Shown: positions 13,933-26,679 of the stretch, piece by piece
Numbering within the stretch: position 1 is the stretch's first letter
Layout: each line of letters opens with the position of its first letter
NCBI GenBank assembly: GCA_023101725.1
Contig: JALJCO010013700.1
Coordinates: 107,836-171,835 of the forward strand
Direction: 5' to 3'
DNA: 64,000 nucleotides
From: Atherinomorus stipes
Lineage: Eukaryota; Chordata; Actinopteri; Atheriniformes; Atherinidae
Position numbers and translations under genes: made by a program
The notes under the pieces: model-generated
The model's input: the letters and a program-made list of their open reading frames with translations, nothing else
Databases searched by the model: none
What the model was told of the DNA's origin: nothing

Positions 13933-16900
13933 TACATGTATGTGTATATATATATATAATCTTTAGAACTATGAATGAATTTCTCATACAGTTTACTTCC
14001 ATCTTTTGATGGAAGTAAAAAACCCTGCTAATGAGCAGGTTTTTTTTCATTTACTCGGCAGAAGTGGCAGAAATTGAAATCTATCAACTAGCAAAACTAA
14101 AATTAGAAGTTTATTTTAACAGCCAAAGGACAAGGCTGTATGATTATGGCCAAAATAATACCCTAACAACAGAACTAATCTGTTTCTCAAGAGTAAAGCT
14201 TGAATCAAAGGTCACACCGAGATTTTCAACATGCGGGCTAACAAAGGAAGCCAATGGCCCAATAGGACGATTAACATTAAAGTTGGCCACAGAAACTGAG
14301 CCACCAAAGACAAGAATTTCTGTTTTATTTTTGTTTAGGGACAAAAAATTAGAGGACATCCAGTTCTGCACTTTACTCAGACAGTAAGCTAACTTTTCTA
14401 AGGATGCCGTGCAGTTTTCAGCTGTTATTGGCATATAAATTTGGATGTCATCCACAAAACAATGAAATGAAACATCATATTTGTCAAAAATTGACCCTAA
14501 TGGCAACATATATAACGAAAACAGGATTAGGCCCAGGATAGACCCTTGGGGAACCCCATAACCAAGTGAGGATACGGTAGAGGAGAACCGTCCAAGATGT
14601 ACAGAAAAAATTCTGTCAGACAGGTTCGAACGAAACCACTGCAGGGCGGGGCCTCTCATACCTACACAAGTCTCAAGGTGCAACAAGAGTGTAGCATGAT
14701 CAATAGTATCAAACGCTGCCGAGAGATCCAGGAGTACAAGCACTGCAGACTTTCCAGAATCAAAAACTATAAGCAAATCATTAAAAACATTTGAAAGAGC
14801 AGTCTCTGTGCTGTGCCTAGACTTGAATCCAGACTGAAAATTCTCCCCAACACCATTACATTCAAGGTAAGCCTGAAGTTGATTATAAACAACTTTTTCT
14901 AACACCTTTGATAGAAATGGAAGTTTTGATATAGGTCGGAAATTAGATAAAACAGAGGGGTCAAGATTGTGCTTTTTAATTAGAGGCTGAAACGCTGCAT
15001 GCTGGATGGTGCCAGACGCCAATGATGAATTGATGATCCTGGCAATAGACGGTCAAACTGTGTGAATGACCTCCTTTAGAAGACGTGGTGGAATTGTGTC
15101 CAATGGACAGAAAGAAGGTCTCAGTTTTTTGACCAGTGAAGTTACACACAATACAGACACTGGCTCAAAGTTTTCAAACAAAGCAGTACATAATGAAGGA
15201 ACCACTGGGTCTACGCAGACAGGAAGATACTGCCTTAAAGTTGACACTTTATCTATAAAAAACTGTAAAAACCTTTCACACAGTGTGACAGATGGAACCA
15301 AACCACTAGATTCACATGGATGTAAAAGAACATTAAGAGAATTGAATAGAAACTGGGGTTTGTTTCTATTATTTTGAACAAAAATTGTAAACATCGACAC
15401 CCCTAACCAGAACTCTTCCTAGACCTGGCTGTCTAGCCAAATTGAGCAATCATGGGACAAGAGCCTTGGTGAGAGAGGTAGAGAAGAACCCAAAGATCAC
15501 TGTGGCTGAGCTCCAGAGATGCAGTAGGGAGATGGGAGAAAGTTCTACAAAGTCAACTATCACTGCAGCCTCCACCAGTCGGGGCTTGATGGCAGAGTGG
15601 CCTGATGGAAGCGTCTCCTCAGTGCAAGACGTATAAAAGCCTGCATACAGTTTGCCAAAAAACACATGGAGGACTCCCAGACTGTGAGAAATAAGATTCT
15701 CCGGTCTGATGAGACCAAGATTGAACTTTTTGGAGTTAATTCTAAGCGGTATGTGTGGAGAAAACCAGGCACTGCTCATCACCTGCCCAATACCATCCCA
15801 ACAGTGAAACATGGTGGTGGCAGCATCATGCTATGGAGGTGTTTTTCACTGGTTGCAATTGAAGGAAAGATGAATGCAGCCAAGTACAGAGAGATCCTGG
15901 AAGAAAACCTCTTCCAGAGTGTTCAGGACCTCAGACTGGGCTGAAGGTTCACCTTCCAACAAGACAGTGACCCTCAGCACACAGCTAACAAAGGAGTGGC
16001 TTCACAACAACTGAGACCAATCTTGACTGGCCCAGCCAGAGCCCTGACCTAAACTCAATTGAGCATCTCTGGAGAGACCTGAAAATGGCTGTCCACCAAC
16101 ATTCACCATCCAACCTTACAGAACTGGAGAGCATCTGCAAGGAAGAATGGCAGAAGATCCCCAAATCCAGAAGTGAAAAACTTGTTACATCATTCCCAGG
16201 AAGACTCATGGCTGTACGAGCTCAAAAGGTGCTTCTACTCAGTACTGAGCAAAGGGTCTGAATACCTATGACCATGTGATATTTAAGTTTTTCTTTTTTA
16301 ATAAATTTGCAAAAATTTCCACATTTCTGTTTTTTTTTTCCTTCTTTTTTTGTCAAGATGGGGTGCTGAGTGTACATTAATGAGAAATAAAAATAACTTT
16401 TTTGATTTTAGCAAATGGCTGCAATGAAACAAAATGTGAAAAGTTTAAAGGGGTCTGAATACATTCCATACCCACTGTATATATTATGGTAAATCTCAGC
16501 CATGTGACAGCGTAATCCCTTCATCTCTTTTTCTGTACCAAGAAAAACATTGAAAAATTCCCCCCGCTCGACCTTCTTCTATTAGCTTAAGCAAGTACTG
16601 GAAGTACTGGAACAACAACCAATGACAACTTGCAAGTTGGTCACTTGCAAGCATGTATAACATATGCCATGTACAAGACCATTTAAAGTACATTACATAA
16701 AACACAGTGATGTTGATAGGTGCGCGTCCTGTGTCTCTGACGCATTAAAACCTGAAAGGATGCAGTAAACTCATCATCCATGCGTCCCGGGGATGCACAT
16801 AATTTTCCAATGAAAAACAACACATTCTGAACAACTACCTACATAAAGAAACATTATTTTTTACCCATGGACGATGTTGTTAGAGGGACCCTGCTAAAAT

Positions 16901-19900
16901 ATCATAGCTTCTTTGTAACGAAGCCAACATGGACTCAGTAGTTATCCTTGACGCCGAATAGTTATTTTCGAGATGTCCTTGAACGCAGCAAAGCTGCGTG
17001 CATCTCACCTTAAGTTACGTTTTAATTTATTCAGTTACAAGGCCGTTTTAAATCGCCTTCTTCTGTCGGTTTAGTGTTCATGGATGTCATTAGACCTGTT
17101 ATAGTTTAATGTTTGCTTGGAGAACGCTGCACAACTGCAAATCCCAGCAGCTGGATCAGTTTTTCATCCCGATGAGATTTACTTGACTACAGCTGCACAT
17201 GCACACATCGCGGGTCTGCTCGTGGTTGTAATGGATGTAAGGAGTCTTTTTTTTTCCCCCTCTGAGAAGAAAGTAAGTCATCTTTCCTGCTGGTTCTACA
17301 GTTCAGATAAATCCAGCTAATTAACAAATGAAAACAAAGGCTGATTGATAAAACTTGGTCCTCATGATTCATCGATGATGCCGAGTTCTGGTTGTGTTGG
17401 CTCTGAAAACAAACCTCTCACCACCATTTTCTGTAAAATCATATTCTTACTGAACCAATACAACGAGCAGTAACACATTCATTCAACCTCCACTAGGCTG
17501 AATGATAGTGTAGTAACTACTAATAGAATCCTGACTCTGTCCTTTAAGAGTTTTTATTTTCTTTTATTCTTGGTCAGTATGACTTTCTTCCACAAAACCA
17601 AACAAAGTTACTATAAACTTAATTTGGAGATCGTCAACTGACCCAAACAGTTACTGTGGAGAGAAAATCCATAGCTGGATATTTCTGTATCTTATCTGAT
17701 GGAATAACATGGCCTCCTGCATTTCTGATAAAAGTTTAGCATTTACAACAGCGGTGGGGAACCCTGGTCCTCAAGGGCCGGTGTCCCTTCTGGATTTCCA
17801 TTTCTCCCCATTCCAGCGCACCTGATTCGAATCAAATGGATCTAACTGCCAATCAAGTTCTGCACAGAGACTCATTGATTTGAATCAGGTGTGTAGGAGC
17901 AAGGACAAGTGGAAGACCTGCAGGATGAGGGTCAAGGTTCTCCACCCCTGATTTACATTATTACTTGCAGATAATATTCTAATTAGAGCACACCATGGTC
18001 ATGGTACTCCAGTACGGTCATGGTCGTCCATGCCACACAAGCTTGATGTGTTTAAAAGAACTTTAAAATAATGCTTTCTCAAAAGAAAAGAATTGCAGGA
18101 GAAAGTCTTGCTTTTAACTAGCTTTATGACTTCCCCATGACCTTCAAATTTTTATTGTTTTGCTTATAACTTATTTATGCAATAATTAAATAAAAAAACA
18201 ATGTATTAATTAGACAGATTAATCTCTTTGAAATAATGCGTTAATTTTGATAGCCCTAAAAAATGTATCGTCAAAAATGGTCCGACCACTAAAGTATCCA
18301 GGCGTACTTCAATAAAAAAAGGTAAACAAGACGTTAGCAGGGCAGCTTTCCAATGGGGGGGCTGTTCCATTACATGATACATATGACTGTGATGAGGGAA
18401 AGCTGGTAAGTTTGCTTTTATAAAAGCTTTGAGTAAAAGAGATGAGAACCCTCAGTTTTGTATTAGATCTGCTGGGGCGTAAATTTGTCACTGTCGCAAC
18501 GATTGCGTCACACATGGTCCCTAACGAGGTCCTCCCTCATGTGCGAACTCACACTGGAGGCGAAGGGTAGTTCTTATAACTAAACTCTGGACGTGTAGTT
18601 ATAGGAACTGCGTTCTTAGAACCTCTCTGTCCGAATGCGCCTATAGTGGCGCGTTTCCAACTTTGCAAGTGTGACCAAAGACCGTTTGTACTAGACTTTT
18701 GACACCCAGTGAGTTGAAAAGGGATTAAACGATCATGCCAAGTGTGACCCTGCCCTTAGACTTTAACCAGTTTCAGTTTCAGCGCTGTGATGATGTCAGA
18801 AGCCTGAATGAAATTTACAAGGATTTCCACTTTAACTCATAAAGATGTTGAAGCTGGTTAAATGAAACGTTCTCAATAATCTTGGATATCAAAGAGAGGA
18901 GAGACAGATCTATAATTGTCCATTATTGAACAACCTAGAGTTGTGGTTTTTAGGAGTGGCTTAATGGTAGCAATTTTTAGTGACTTGGGGAAAAACATCT
19001 GATGCCAGTGAGCTGTTGACTATCTGTAGAACATCACTTTCTACTGCGGTTAAAAACTGTTTTTAAAAAGTCAGATGATATTCTGTCCAAAGAGCAAGTT
19101 GTTTATTTCAGATGCCAAAGTATTTCTTTTAGGATTTTTAAATCATCCAAATAAAAACGTGTTATAACATCAGTTAATTCCAAGTTTAGACAGATTAGTT
19201 CTCTTGTTTGCTTGTGTGGCATTAATGTTTTTTCTAATTGATTTTTTTCCACTGAAAAAGTTGGCAAACTGAATGCATTTCTCAGTGGAGAGGATCTCTG
19301 GGTTTATTTAAGTTTTTCAAGCATAACAAAGAGGATGCAAGAATTGTTGACATTCTTGTTAATCGTGTCAGATAAATGCAGCTGTCTGGCCTTGCTCAGC
19401 TTGTTGTTATAATTACGCAGGCTTTGTTTGTACAACTCTAGATGAATTTGAAGTTTTGTTTTCCTCCACTTGCATTCAGCTATAGTGGTGTTTCTCCATG
19501 GTGTTTCCTGTTTGCTCAAGGTGCTCTTGATTCTTGTCAGTGCAACAGCATCCATTAAATTTAAGATTTTCAAGCTGAAATGATCCAGGAGTCCATCAAC
19601 TGACTCTACACTCATTATTGGTAACATAGCTATGCCTTCGATAAACTGATCACCTGTTTTGTCAACAGTGACTAAACAACATTGAATATAATCAGTACCT
19701 AATTGCCACTTCATGATACTGAGGACATATTTTAATCTACATCAAGCTTGAAGACTTACCTGAGCATTAGATTCATTAGCTGAAGTCCTTCTCCTTTGAG
19801 GAAGCGGTCACGATTGGAGGGCAGCATGAGGCAGGAACAAAGACCATCAAACAGGTTCTCCATCATCTCCTGTTCCTCAGCCGTGTTTGGGTTGTGACGT

Positions 19901-21710
19901 TTGAAAACCTGAAAGAAAAAGAAAAAGAGAAAGCACTTAGATGTCTTAGAAATAACACTGGCTTGAAGAGTTGTAAGGTGAAGGAAACACAAAAAAATCT
20001 AAATCTTACAGATAGCTGCTGCAATAAGACATCAATACCATCCATCTCTCCCAGCAGTTCTCTTGTATCTGTAAAAAGAAAAAGGAAGAGGATAATGAAC
20101 AGCAGGGATAATACATTTACACTGTTGAAAAGAAAAAGGAGGCAGAATAAACAGAAGCAAAAGTAACAGAAATAAACTTCTGGTTGACAAATAATAGAAA
20201 AGTCAAATATAATGGGGGGATAGAAGTGCTTAAGAGGCATTTGATGAGCATAAAAGGCAGATCAAGAGGATGCTCCAGAGAGTTAATGAAGAAATCGAGG
20301 CCGTTGAAAAACATATCCTCACAAGCTGTTCCATGTGGATTTTCGTACTAGACAAGGAATCCCTGCCCATGGTGTAGTTTTATATTTTACCTTTCAAATC
20401 CGTGTTTTACATCAAAATTTAACAGCAGGGAGAGAATTGCATTCAGATTGGCACTTGAAGAATTTAACTAACTGTCACTCATTTACGGTAACTGTGATTT
20501 ACCCTGTTCTAACTTCAATTTACTGACTACATTAAATGTGGGACATAATTCTTGACAGCATCTGTCCTTTGCTTTGTGAAAAATAACATTTTACAGATGT
20601 GTATTTAACTGAAATGCAAGAGGGAGAGGAAGAAGAGAGGCAGCACCAGTGAAGAAGGGAAATGGCTGTAAAATGAGACACGACTCCGGCTGCATATCAA
20701 TGTGGCTTGTACTATTAATGAGTACCTGTCCAAGGAGCTGATAGTCCTGTGGCTATCTGAAGTATTACTGGGTTTTTGTAAGGGAGGGAAAGGGTTGTGA
20801 TGACAGCAGCTAGACCAGCAGAGATGGTAGGAAACATGAAAGGTAACATCAAATCAAAAAGTAATGAAGGAAACTTGGAAAATAAGAAAAAGGAAGAAGG
20901 AAACAATCAAAACAAGTGAAATTGGATGAGTGGTCACAAAAGAAATGCAATAAGGAAAAAAAAGGAAGGGAAAGAACAAAAGTAAGGCTGAAGGAGAGAT
21001 GAATCGAATAGGAATGGGCAGAAAAATAATTAAAAAAAGGAATGAACAGAAAAAAGGGGAGTGGAGGATAAAGAACAACAGTTTTAACCCTGCCGAACAT
21101 TTACTGAGGAACACTTACTGTCGTTATTTTGCAGCAAGATGGCCAGGATTTCACTGCAGTACAGCTTGTTAGCATCAAACGGCATCTTTGCCTGAGAGGG
21201 AAAGAGAACGAATTCTAATTACCACTCATCTTGAGAAACTCTGTTCTCCGGAGAATTAGAATATCACCATGTATCCTACATGAAAAAAATGCATTTAGTA
21301 ACCTCAGGAAGAAACCTGCCTCATGCAGCGTAAAAAGTAGTGATGCACAGCATTTCTTAAAATACTGAAAGCCCCATTTAATTTGTTCAAAAAAGCCCAA
21401 CAGAGTGAAAACACAGATATTAATCATCTTGAGAACAACTTGACTTAATTCTGCATAAAGCCCGATGTGGTTTTGAGGGAAAAGTAGGAAAAAAAAATCA
21501 AACATTAACTTTGTAACATGTAATTCACATCACTGTTTTTCTCAATAACTAAAAAAAAAAAAAAAAAAAAAAAAAAATCACATTTAGCACAATCTTAAAT
21601 CAAAGAGAAGGGGCACATACTGTATATTTTAAATTCCAACAATATTAAATAACCCAAGATCAGAATCTTTTATTTTTATATATATGGTATATGACTGACT
21701 GATGACATGA

Positions 21711-21794
<84 letters not shown>

Positions 21795-24700
21795 ATACAT
21801 ACATATATACACACAAATATATACATATACACTCTCATCAGTACACCCTTGCTTGTCCTACTATTTAAGGTTAAAATGCATCAGATAAAAGAGATCTGCA
21901 GTCAACCAATCACTGCAGTCCAAGCGCTCTTCTGTAATATCCATAGCACACACGCCGATAGCTAAAGTTAGTCTAGTAAAACTGATATGAAATGAAAGGA
22001 GAGGACTGATATCAAAGTAGTTTTGATAAACACTGAGAAATGTATATAACAGGGTTTAGGCTTTACACGATCAGGATTTTTGGGGCCGATCACCGATCAG
22101 TAGGCTTTCCACCGATCAGATCGGTTTGATCGGATCGGCCAATATTTCACATTTTTTTCATCTTTTCTGATCGGTCCTTAACTTTTCATTCACCGATCCG
22201 ATCAATGACTTCAGTCATTTTGAATCTGCTCCAGTAAAACTCTCATTTACACCAATTAAACTTAGAAAACAAGCAAACAAACAAAGCAGAATATACACGT
22301 ACTCACTAGTATGTGTTTTATGTCTTCGTGGCGTTTTTGTCGTGAGTTCTGTCACTATGTGCTGGACAATAAAGACAATAAAATACGCCACACATAAAGG
22401 ATGGCGACACCGGTTGCAAACATGTCAGCTCTTAGACTGAAAGGACACAGAGCATTTCCTGCATTTCCGCAAACAACAGTTTACCTTAAACTGTTGCAGC
22501 ACAAGTGTTTGTCTCCGTGTCTCCATCAGAGACTGTAAATAACAGGACTCCAGACCGCAGAGATCTCCAGTATCGAGCGCTTCAGCCGCCGCGTGCTCTT
22601 CGCGTGCTCTTCGTGTGCTCTCCGCGTGCAGCAGGTATGTACACAAACGCTCCTGACGCTGACACTGACGCATGCATCCACAGCAAATATATTCCAGCCC
22701 TACTGTGGTGATACCGGACTACATGAGCTGCAGCGGGTTGTTCATTCACACGTCAAGGTTTAATTGGTGTAAATGAGAGTTTTACCGGAGCAGGTTCAAA
22801 ATGACAATGACGTCAGTGATCTGAAAATGAAAAGTTAAAGACCGATCAGAAAATTTTTAAAAAATGTGAAATATTGGCCGATCCGATCAAACCGATCCGA
22901 TCGGTGGAAAGCCTAACAGGGTCACTCAGTTCAGTCCTACAAGCGCCAATCCTGCAGGCTTTTCATAACTCCCTGCTCCAACACTCCTGACTCAAGTTAA
23001 TGAGTCATTATGCAGAACTTCATAGGCTGTTAGATCCATTTAATTGTGTAAGATGTGTTGGAGCAGGGGAGAGAAAACCTGCATGACCTCGATGACCAAC
23101 TTTGGACAGCCCTGGGCTATTGGATCTGTTTAATTTGAGTCAGGTGTGTTTGAGCACAGAGACACTGAAAATCTGTAGGATTGCAGCCCTCATAGGACTG
23201 AACTGAGTAACCCTGGAACATACATATACTGTATGTCTCCCTGATTATTTTTTTTTTTTTTTTTTGTATTCAATATCAAGCCTCCACAAACCAGTCAGTC
23301 GACTTCAAGTTCATACCTTGATTCTCTTGAGCAGCCACTGCATGAGTCCCTGCTGGGCAGCCTCAGTGCACAGTCCTGGTCTAAACTCCGCCATATTTTC
23401 TATGATTGCTGCAGAAGACATAACCAAAAATGTCAATTCAAATTGTGATCATAGCTGATCAAATGAGAGCTGTGAGTTCAAAGTTGTTGTTCAGTTGAGG
23501 GGTTAGTATGCTCTTTCCCTGGAACCCTGGGGCGGGCAGACGGGATGACGGATGGATGGAAAACATCAAATAAACACCAAAACCGATCTTAAATGAATCA
23601 GGTCTTGGCCAGACAAGACTAATCCACAAAAACAATCCAGTTTCTCTTATATAAAGCTATAGGTTATAGAATGATGTTAAACATTTCGCAAAATAAAGAG
23701 ATCATCATGGGGCAGGATACAGGGATCAGACAAATTCATTCTTGAAATCAAGACTCAAAAAAATTCTGAGATATTGTGGAAATTCAAACAGCACAAGTCC
23801 TATTTAAGGCAAAAAATCTCCCTCTTGGGCTATTTTCTAATTTGATAAAGATACACTGCCCGGCCAAAAAAAAAAAGTCGGCAACAAAAAAAAAGGTCAA
23901 ACATTTAACATTTCGTTGGACCGCCTTTAGCTTTGATTGCGGCAGCATTCGCTGTGTTTCCAGAAGCTTCTGCAATGTCACCAGATTTATTTGCATCCTG
24001 TTGCATCAATTTTTCACCAAGATCTTGATGATGATTGTAGAGTCTGACCACAGCACATCCCAAAGATTCTCAATGGGGTTCAGGTCTGGACTCTGTGGGG
24101 GCCAATCCATGTGTGAAAATGATGTCTGATGATCCCTGAACCATCTTTCACAATCTGAGCTCCGATAAATTCTGGCACGGTCATCTTGGAATATGGCCGT
24201 GCCATCAGGAAAGAAACATCCATTGATGGAATAACCTGCTCATTCAGTATATTCAGGTATCAGCTGACCTCATTATCTGAGCTCATACTGTTGCTGAACC
24301 TGGACCTGAGCAACTGCAGCAACCCCAGATCATCACACTGCCCCCACAGGCTCATACAGTAGCACTAGGCATGATGCTGCATCACTTCATCTGCCTTTCC
24401 GGCCACATTTCTTCCTGGAAGACGATGGTCCACTATCCTTCCAGTTTTTCATAATGCGTTCTGACAGTTCTGACCCCAGTTTTAGTAGTTTCTGCATCTC
24501 CTTAGATGTTTTCACCTCTTGATGCCAATGATTTGACCCTTCTCAGACAGACTAACATCTTTTCTGAGACCACGGATGTGTCTTTCCACATGGTTGTTTA
24601 GGAAATGAGAAGCAACTCATTGCACCAGTTGGGGTTAAATAACTTGTTGCCAGCTGAAAGATAATCGCCCATGCAGTAATGATCCAATAGGAGGCTCGTA

Positions 24701-26645
24701 CCTATTTGCTTAGTTAAATCCAGGTGGCGACTTTTTTTTTTGGCCAGGCAGTGTATATATTGATCAATGGATGTGCCTGCAATTTTTCATAACAGCCTAT
24801 CATGTAGCTTAGTACTACAGTCATTATTTCCTCCTAACAAATTACAAACACAGACCCGGGCACGCCCCTCTCAAACCACAACAGAGAGCATGTGAAGAAC
24901 TACAGCAAGGAGACGGAAGAAATCTCCTCTGAAAAAGCCCGTTTCTCTACTCTGACTTGTGGCCCGCCACGGCTGTATTGATTGTCACCACACATTCAGA
25001 ATGCCATAAATTAAATGATTTAACATCAACGTTAACATTTCTTATTTGACGCTGCACAGCGCAGCAGCATTACTAAGCTGCCATCTGCTTTGCACGTGAA
25101 TACAGCCCGCAGAGCGGCGGTGGCAGAGGTGGGCAGCAGGAGAGCAGCGGTGGGCAGTCCGGAGGGAGGAAAGGTAACAGCTGATCTAATTAGCTTAGAT
25201 TTTGCAAGCTGAAGAGACACTCAAATAAATATATTGATCAAGGTTCTGATCACACTGGAGCTTTCTTTGAGGTCTGTAGCTCGACTTCATGAGCTACATT
25301 CTGCAGCTTATACAATCAGAAAAATAACATATGAACAACTACTCATGCCATGAAAATAAAAATCTGAATTTTGCATTATCTGAGAGGGAAGCTGATTTCA
25401 AGCATGTAGATGCTACAGTAGCGAGTTAGATCATCCAAAACCCACTTTATCCTCCTTATTCATGAAGTTTCTAATCATTTATAAGCCTCAGACCGTTTTC
25501 TAGGGAAAAAAAAAAAACGTATTTCTGGTGATATTCAAAATATCAAATATCATTTTAATTTATTGTTATGCTACTGAAAAAAAAAATCCTTTTGCTTCTG
25601 TTCTCCTGTTAAACTTGAACGCTTTAAGATTTCAGTTTCAAAATTAAGATTTTTCTTATTTATTTGGAGTTGTTTGTGTACCTGTTTTATCAGAAACAGC
25701 TGTCAAATGTTACATGTCATATTCAACTTTGACAGAAAATAAATATTTGAATTAAATTAACCCTCTGATATCTTTAAATCTAGTTTAAGAGTAACAGGGA
25801 ACATTTAAGGTTGTCAAAAAATAATGATTTGTTTTATATTGTGATATATATCAATGTTGACTAAAATGAAAAAAAAAAAAAACATTGTGATAGAACTTTT
25901 TCCCATATCGCCCAGTTCTACTTATTACATGGTCAAATAATCCATCTATCCTTCCATTTGCACATACAATTTTAGAATTGTTTCCTTCTTGTGCATTTGC
26001 CTCATCATAAGACCACTTCCACATAGATGTTTTAATCAAAGTCTGATATTAAAGACCTCCATCTGTCAAATTTTACTTACGACTGGGAAATGTGACAAAT
26101 CTTTTTACAGAGGGATTGCGTCCCTGCGTCTTCTGATGTTATCATTACAACACTTTCTCTGCTACTTGATCTCTCTATTAGAGCAGATGGAAGCAGATGA
26201 TGACAGAGTAAGATTGTGAGATGGTCACAAGTGAGAGAGATGAAAAATCAGAGGGACTATGGAAGGAGAGAAACAGAGGGGAGGGGAAAGAGGGGGTGGG
26301 GGGAACCAAGGCAGAGATGAAAGATGCTAAACTAAAGAAATAAGGGACTGAGGGATTGACCAGATCACAAAAGGAATATGGTGTTGTGAGGATAAAAGTG
26401 GCATAAAACAAAAAGCAACATCTGGAAAGACAGGCCGAAGATGATAGAGAAATGATGAAGAAAGACAGAAATAGAGGAGGAGATGGAGGGGGTGGGATGC
26501 TGAGGGATAAGACGAAGGCCCTTTATCAGGGATTCAAACAGTGCAGACAGACAGCATCCTGGAGGACAGCAGGCCCAGAACAGAAAGCAGCCAAGGCAGA
26601 CAAAAGGCTTATTCAAGCTTGGAGAGCTCCCTTGATAACTTTCCG

Positions 26646-26679
<34 letters not shown>

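Noticed and set aside
14017..14048. Hairpin followed by a T run, like a bacterial intrinsic terminator
   Set aside because: The sequence is vertebrate intron DNA; such terminators have no role here.
13708..14050. Tyr/Ile/Cys-repeat frames
   Set aside because: Translations of the (TA)n and (CATA)n microsatellite.
20849..21114. Phe/Leu-rich minus-strand frames resembling membrane proteins
   Set aside because: Produced by purine-rich plus-strand intron sequence; no start context, splice support or family resemblance.
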